Origin: Ignavibacteriota bacterium
Lineage (GTDB): Bacteria > Bacteroidota > Ignavibacteria > Ignavibacteriales > Melioribacteraceae
Direction of reading: 5' to 3'
Assembly (NCBI GenBank): GCA_016708125.1
Contig: JADJGF010000001.1
Coordinates: 2,936,001 to 3,000,000, forward strand
Length of the DNA stretch: 64,000 bases
Shown in pieces: positions 60,407 through 64,000 of this stretch (positions are counted from its first letter, which is position 1; each line of letters opens with the position of its first letter). Under the pieces are notes generated by a model, which made no database searches, was not told the origin of the DNA, and saw only the letters and a list, made by a program, of their open reading frames with translations. A program made the position numbers and the translations under genes.

Positions 60407-60474
60407 AATTTTCCGATCGTAAAAATGAAAAATTGAATATGGTTTTATGGCTAAATTGCTTATAAATATTCATA

Positions 60475-60590
60475 GACTTCTTAAATATTCAAATTGTCAT
60501 TCCCGTGAAAACGGGAATCTATCGAATTCTCACTGGATTCCCACTTTCGTGGGAATGACAAGCTCATTAATCTAATTTTTTAGAAGTTGC
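60475..60590. repeat. Dispersed inverted-repeat element, copy C (best preserved)
   Basis: This 116-base element holds two complete hairpins, ATTCCCGTGAAAACGGGAAT and ATTCCCACTTTCGTGGGAAT, each with the ATTCCC-N8-GGGAAT form. They are bracketed by TTGTCATTC and GAATGACAAG and then by outer ends GACTTCTTAAATATT and its near inverse. The two halves are also roughly inverse to each other. It lies 69 bases upstream of the reverse-strand cysteine desulfurase. There is no coding sequence. It resembles dRS3-like cores known from Neisseria, but the flanking sequence differs. Confidence 0.88.
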
Positions 60591-60829
60591 ATTCATTTAA
60601 TTAGTGTAAAATTGTTGTGAATAAAAAAATTAAATAATAAAAACCACATAAAACCAAAATTTCCAAAAATATAAATTCGATTCCCAACTATTACTTTCTT
60701 AAATATTTCAACAAATTTTTGTTATTAGAATTTTTAATATTGAGAATTGTTTGATTTTTGTAATTTGCTTTTTGGGATTTCAAACATTTTTCTATAACAA
60801 TTTTTTTAATATTAAAATTATTTTTAAGC
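60591..60829. other. AT-rich gap without a supported gene
   Basis: This is 239 bases between repeat C and the end of birA. Both strands have short open stretches, the longest about 40 codons on the reverse strand, but none has a convincing start, ribosome binding site or family motif. It is probably spacer, perhaps with decayed repeat sequence. Confidence 0.5.
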
Positions 60830-61597
60830 TTATTTTACTGAAATATCTCCGCTTGTTATTTTTTCTAATTTATCACCAATTTTCAAAATCATAAAACCGT
60901 TTGCATCTATATCATAAAAAATCCCGTGTAAAATTTGATTATTTGAATCGATTGTAATATGTTCGCCGATCATTCTGCATTTATCGCGCCACTCATTTAA
61001 AATTCTTTTTGAGTTAGTTTTTAGTTCAATCAAATTCATTTCAAAATTATTTAGGATTTCGCTTAATAAACGTTCGCGAGAAATTTCTTTTTTTACTTCA
61101 AATTTTAATGAAGTTGGTTTGATTTTGTACTCGCCTTCAAACTTTGTTTGGTTTACATTTATTCCAATTCCAATAATTAATTTTTCAAGTTTTGCACCAT
61201 TGTAAGTTGATTCAAGTAAAATTCCACTTAACTTTTTATTTTTTACTAAAATATCATTCGGCCATTTCAATTCAGTTTTCAACTGAAAAAGATTTTCAAT
61301 TGAATTTGCAACAGCTAAAGACGCCGCCAAATTTATGTGATTGAGGTTAACTTTATCTAATTTTTTATTAAGCAAAATTGAAAATGTAAGATTTTGACTT
61401 TTTGTGCTAAACCATTTTCTGTTAAGCCGCCCTTTTCCATCAATCTGAAATTCACTTAAAAGTACAGTTCCATTTTCTAAATTTTCACTTTCCGTGTTCA
61501 AATATTCATTTGTTGAATTAACTTCTTCAACATAAATAAAATTTCTTCCTATAAAACTTGTTTCTAATTTTAAATCAAACTCTTCAATGTTAAACAT
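60830..61597 (-). CDS. birA: Biotin--[acetyl-CoA-carboxylase] ligase
   Basis: This enzyme makes biotinyl-AMP and attaches biotin to the carrier protein of acetyl-CoA carboxylase. I start at the ATG at 61597 (MFNIEEFDLKLETSF), directly behind GGAGGAACT. This gives 255 residues; an earlier in-frame ATG at 61633 is less likely. Family motifs are STNEYL, the GKGRLNRKWFS biotin-binding loop, LKWPNDILVKNKKLSGILLES and IGIGINVNQ. The protein has no N-terminal winged-helix domain, so it should be a monofunctional ligase and not a repressor. It is divergent from hsp20. Confidence 0.92.
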   Translation of the reverse strand: MFNIEEFDLKLETSFIGRNFIYVEEVNSTNEYLNTESENLENGTVLLSEFQIDGKGRLNRKWFSTKSQNLTFSILLNKKLDKVNLNHINLAASLAVANSIENLFQLKTELKWPNDILVKNKKLSGILLESTYNGAKLEKLIIGIGINVNQTKFEGEYKIKPTSLKFEVKKEISRERLLSEILNNFEMNLIELKTNSKRILNEWRDKCRMIGEHITIDSNNQILHGIFYDIDANGFMILKIGDKLEKITSGDISVK

Positions 61598-61755
61598 AGT
61601 TCCTCCATTTATATACGACAAATTGACATTCATTCAGCCAAAAATGAAAATATCACGCCAATATTTCTGTTATATGTCAATATGGCAAAATTGTAAAAAT
61701 TTCCAAAAATCAATTAACTCATTTAATTACAATAAGTTATGCAAAAAATAATTTT

Positions 61756-61771
61756 TGGCACATAATCTGTT
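61756..61771 (+). promoter_or_regulatory. Candidate sigma-54-like promoter before hsp20
   Basis: TGGCAC at 61756 is followed after the right distance by CTGTTT, so GG and GT stand at -24 and -12 separated by 10 bases. The consensus has GC at -12, so this is an imperfect site. Transcription would start near 61781, about 20 bases before the ribosome binding site. No activator site was identified and no rpoN gene is in the window. Confidence 0.3.
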
Positions 61772-61816
61772 TACTAAATAACAAAAATAATTCAAAAATA
61801 AAAAGGAGAAATTAAC

Positions 61817-62251
61817 ATGACACTTTTAAGATTTGAACCAATGAGAGATTTTGATCATTTAGCAAACCGTTTTCAAAGATTCTTTGATGAATTTCCGGGT
61901 TTTACAGAAATTGAAAAAGATAATTTTTCACCGAGAATAGATATTTCTGAAAATGAAAAAAACATAATTGTCGATGCTGAAATTCCGGGTGTTAAAAAAG
62001 AAAATTTAAAAATCACATTGCAAGATAACATTTTAACAATTGAAGGTGAAAAGAAAAAAGTTTCCGAAGAAAAAGAAAAAAATTATTACCGTGAAGAAAG
62101 ATCTTACGGGAAATTTAAAAGAAGTTTCACATTGCCGGTAGAAGTTGATTCAAATAATGTTGAAGCAAAATTTGATAACGGAATGCTTGCAATCAAATTG
62201 AATAAACTTGAACCGAAAGTTGCAAAAGAAAGAATTATTGAGCTAAACTAA
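61817..62251 (+). CDS. Hsp20/alpha-crystallin small heat-shock protein
   Basis: This ATP-independent chaperone holds unfolding proteins. The 144 residues start at an ATG behind AAAAGGAGAA. The alpha-crystallin domain spans about 40-144: FSPRIDISENEKNIIVDAEIPGVKKENLKITLQDNILTIEGEKK, the YYREERSYGKFKRSFTLP signature, and FDNGMLAIKLNK. The tail KVAKERIIELN contains an I-x-L-like motif. It lies just upstream of dnaK, with a hairpin between them, which fits joint stress induction. Confidence 0.94.
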   Translation: MTLLRFEPMRDFDHLANRFQRFFDEFPGFTEIEKDNFSPRIDISENEKNIIVDAEIPGVKKENLKITLQDNILTIEGEKKKVSEEKEKNYYREERSYGKFKRSFTLPVEVDSNNVEAKFDNGMLAIKLNKLEPKVAKERIIELN

Positions 62252-62260
62252 ATAAGTTAA

Positions 62261-62290
62261 AAGCGACTCATTTCGAGTCGCTTAATTTTT
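62261..62290 (+). terminator. Hairpin between hsp20 and dnaK
   Basis: AAGCGACTC (62261-62269) and GAGTCGCTT (62275-62283) form a perfect 9-base stem with a 5-base loop, followed by AATTTTT. This fits an intrinsic terminator. Because dnaK starts 18 bases later with no obvious promoter of its own, it could also act as a partial terminator or an mRNA-processing point inside one operon. Confidence 0.8.
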
Positions 62291-62307
62291 AATTAAGGAG
62301 AAATGAA

Positions 62308-64000
62308 ATGGGTAAAATTATAGGAATTGATTTAGGAACTACAAACTCATGCGTAGCTGTGATGGAAGGTAACGATCCGGTTGTTATACCCAATGCAGAA
62401 GGCGGAAGAACCACACCATCTGTAATTGGTTTTACAAAAAGTGGTGAAAGATTAGTTGGGCAGCCGGCAAAACGACAAGCTGTAACTAATCCGACAAATA
62501 CAGTTTTTTCCGTGAAAAGATTTATGGGAAGAAGATTTGATGAAGTTGGAACTGAAATTAGAGAAGTGCCATATAAAGTTGTGTCCGGAGATAACGGATC
62601 TGCAAGAATTAAAATTGATGACAGAGTTTATTCTCCGCCGGAAATTAGTGCAATGGTTTTGCAGAAAATGAAAAAAACTGCCGAAGATTATTTAGGTCAG
62701 GAAGTAACCGAAGCCGTAATTACTGTTCCGGCTTATTTTAATGATGCACAAAGACAAGCAACAAAAGATGCCGGTGAAATTGCCGGATTATTGGTGAGAA
62801 GAATTATTAACGAACCGACAGCCGCAGCTTTGGCTTACGGTTTAGATAAAAAAAACAAAGAACAATTAGTTGCTGTTTATGATTTAGGCGGCGGAACTTT
62901 TGATGTTTCTATCCTACAATTAGGCGATGGAGTTTTTGAGGTAAAATCTACTAACGGTGATACACATTTAGGCGGTGATGATTTTGATCAAAGAGTAATT
63001 GATTTTCTTGCAAATGAATTTCAAAAACAAGAAGGTATTGATTTACGAAAAGATGCAATGGCTTTGCAGAGATTAAAAGAAGGCGCAGAAAAAGCTAAAA
63101 TTGAATTATCATCAACAACACAATCTGATGTAAATTTACCTTTTATTACTGCTACTCAAGATGGTCCAAAACATTTGAACATAACAATTTCCCGTTCAAA
63201 ATTTGAGCAATTAATTGATGATTTAATTGAAAGATCAGCCGGACCTTGTGAGCAAGCAATTAAAGATGCCGGAGTTTCCGCTTCACAAATTGATGAAGTA
63301 ATTTTAGTCGGCGGTTCAACAAGAGTTCCGAAAGTTCAAGATTTAGTTAAGAAAATTTTTGGAAAAGAACCTCACAAAGGTGTAAATCCGGATGAAGTTG
63401 TTGCAGTTGGCGCCGCAATTCAAGGCGGAGTTTTAGCCGGTGATGTGAAAGATGTATTGTTGTTAGATGTAACTCCACTTTCACTTGGAATAGAAACTTT
63501 GGGCGGAGTAATGACAAAATTAATTGAATCAAATACAACAATTCCGACAAAGAAAAGCGAAGTATTTTCAACCGCCGCTGATAATCAACCGAGTGTAGAA
63601 ATTCATATTCTGCAAGGCGAAAGATCAATGGCTTCGGATAACAGAACTTTAGGAAGATTTCATTTAGAAGGACTTCCGCCGGCACCAAGAGGAATTCCAC
63701 AAATTGAAGTTACATTCGATATCGATGCAAACGGAATTATGCATGTTTCGGCAAAAGATAAAGCTACTTCAAAAGAGCAAAGTATTAGAATTACATCTTC
63801 GAGTGGATTGAACAAAGATGAAATTGATAAAATGAAAAATCAAGCTAAAGAACATGCCGCTGAAGATAAAAAGAAAAAAGAAAGTGTTGATATAAAAAAC
63901 AGTGCGGATAATTTAGTTTTTCAGACAAAGAAACAAATTGAAGAACTCAAAGATAAATTGCCGGCTGATACAAAATCAAAATTGGAAGCTGAAATTGCAA
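62308..64000 (+). CDS. dnaK: Chaperone DnaK (Hsp70), 3' end beyond window
   Basis: This ATP-dependent chaperone works with DnaJ and GrpE. The ATG at 62308 is preceded by AAGGAG. The reading frame gives MGKIIGIDLGTTNSCVAVMEG, the first Hsp70 signature, then EAVITVPAYFNDAQRQATKDAG, EPTAAALAYGL, VYDLGGGTFDVSIL (second signature), and ILVGGSTRVPKVQDLVKKIFGKEP (third). DVLLLDVTPLSLGIETLGGV marks the linker and substrate domain. About 564 codons are visible and the C-terminal lid is cut by the window edge. The gene follows hsp20 on the same strand. Confidence 0.97.
   Translation, partial: MGKIIGIDLGTTNSCVAVMEGNDPVVIPNAEGGRTTPSVIGFTKSGERLVGQPAKRQAVTNPTNTVFSVKRFMGRRFDEVGTEIREVPYKVVSGDNGSARIKIDDRVYSPPEISAMVLQKMKKTAEDYLGQEVTEAVITVPAYFNDAQRQATKDAGEIAGLLVRRIINEPTAAALAYGLDKKNKEQLVAVYDLGGGTFDVSILQLGDGVFEVKSTNGDTHLGGDDFDQRVIDFLANEFQKQEGIDLRKDAMALQRLKEGAEKAKIELSSTTQSDVNLPFITATQDGPKHLNITISRSKFEQLIDDLIERSAGPCEQAIKDAGVSASQIDEVILVGGSTRVPKVQDLVKKIFGKEPHKGVNPDEVVAVGAAIQGGVLAGDVKDVLLLDVTPLSLGIETLGGVMTKLIESNTTIPTKKSEVFSTAADNQPSVEIHILQGERSMASDNRTLGRFHLEGLPPAPRGIPQIEVTFDIDANGIMHVSAKDKATSKEQSIRITSSSGLNKDEIDKMKNQAKEHAAEDKKKKESVDIKNSADNLVFQTKKQIEELKDKLPADTKSKLEAEIA

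Noticed and set aside
60591..60829. Small gene in the spacer upstream of the cysteine desulfurase
   Set aside because: A reverse-strand open stretch of about 40 codons lacks an ATG with a ribosome site and has only low-complexity Lys/Asn content.
61598..61755. CIRCE or other heat-shock operator between birA and hsp20
   Set aside because: No TTAGCACTC-N9-GAGTGCTAA or close variant is present on either strand.

Overview
The window is AT-rich bacterial DNA with dense coding, short intergenic gaps and frequent AAGGAG-type ribosome binding sites. I place it in the Bacteroidota/Chlorobi/Ignavibacteria assemblage, most likely an Ignavibacteria-like organism. The reasons are a SprA-type type IX secretion translocon, a PorX response regulator, a Plug-like protein, an LptD-like outer-membrane protein and a chitin-type sugar locus without SusC/SusD. 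The lineage is inferred, not shown. No rRNA, tRNA, CRISPR array, prophage or transposase gene was found. No gene-free stretch exceeds 300 bases.

Layout. 1-3528: the start of a reverse-strand recQ helicase, then a divergent ABC-2 type exporter (ATPase plus permease). 3621-8307: fermentation and fatty-acyl genes (3-hydroxyacyl-CoA dehydrogenase, acetate kinase, an atypical SDR) and a COG2509-type FAD protein. 8316-14418, reverse: a compact run mutS, DUF1684 lipoprotein, DAHP synthase, prephenate dehydrogenase, SGNH hydrolase. 14621-18265: a very large GH13-like protein. 18257-23649: the NfnAB-type bifurcating transhydrogenase (reverse), divergent from a three-subunit proton-translocating transhydrogenase PntAA-PntAB-PntB, with a 20-bp perfect palindrome between them. 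23872-31348: a chitobiose locus (GH94 chitobiose phosphorylase, two GH20 proteins, SSS-family symporter). 31543-33147, reverse: an esterase, DUF190 and CrcB. 33259-41294: an 18-residue-repeat DUF4097 protein, a T9SS Plug-like protein, a Gfo/Idh/MocA dehydrogenase, a LEA-like lipoprotein, a ROK kinase, an LptD-like protein and a YacP-like NYN protein. 41310-48053: a nitrilase-family amidase, a fused SpmA-SpmB protein, a 2-hydroxyacid dehydrogenase, alanine dehydrogenase, a CoA transferase and a phosphatase. 48195-59242: the run sprA-porX-tsaE-tsaB-DUF1573-accD. 59264-64000: a cysteine desulfurase and biotin ligase (reverse), then hsp20 and the start of dnaK.

How the genes work together. The chitobiose locus would import a disaccharide with Na+ and split it with phosphate, saving ATP, while the GH20 proteins trim chitin oligomers or glycans. 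NfnAB and Pnt both adjust NADPH and face each other across one control region. SprA, PorX and the Plug-like protein are three parts of one secretion machine at two places in the window. AccD and BirA both serve biotin-dependent acetyl-CoA carboxylation.

The strongest non-genic signal is a dispersed repeat of about 115 bp. There are two good copies (31356-31470 and 60475-60590) and one decayed copy (1632-1716). The two good copies are built from ATTCCC-N8-GGGAAT hairpins between outer inverted repeats, and no copy carries a gene.
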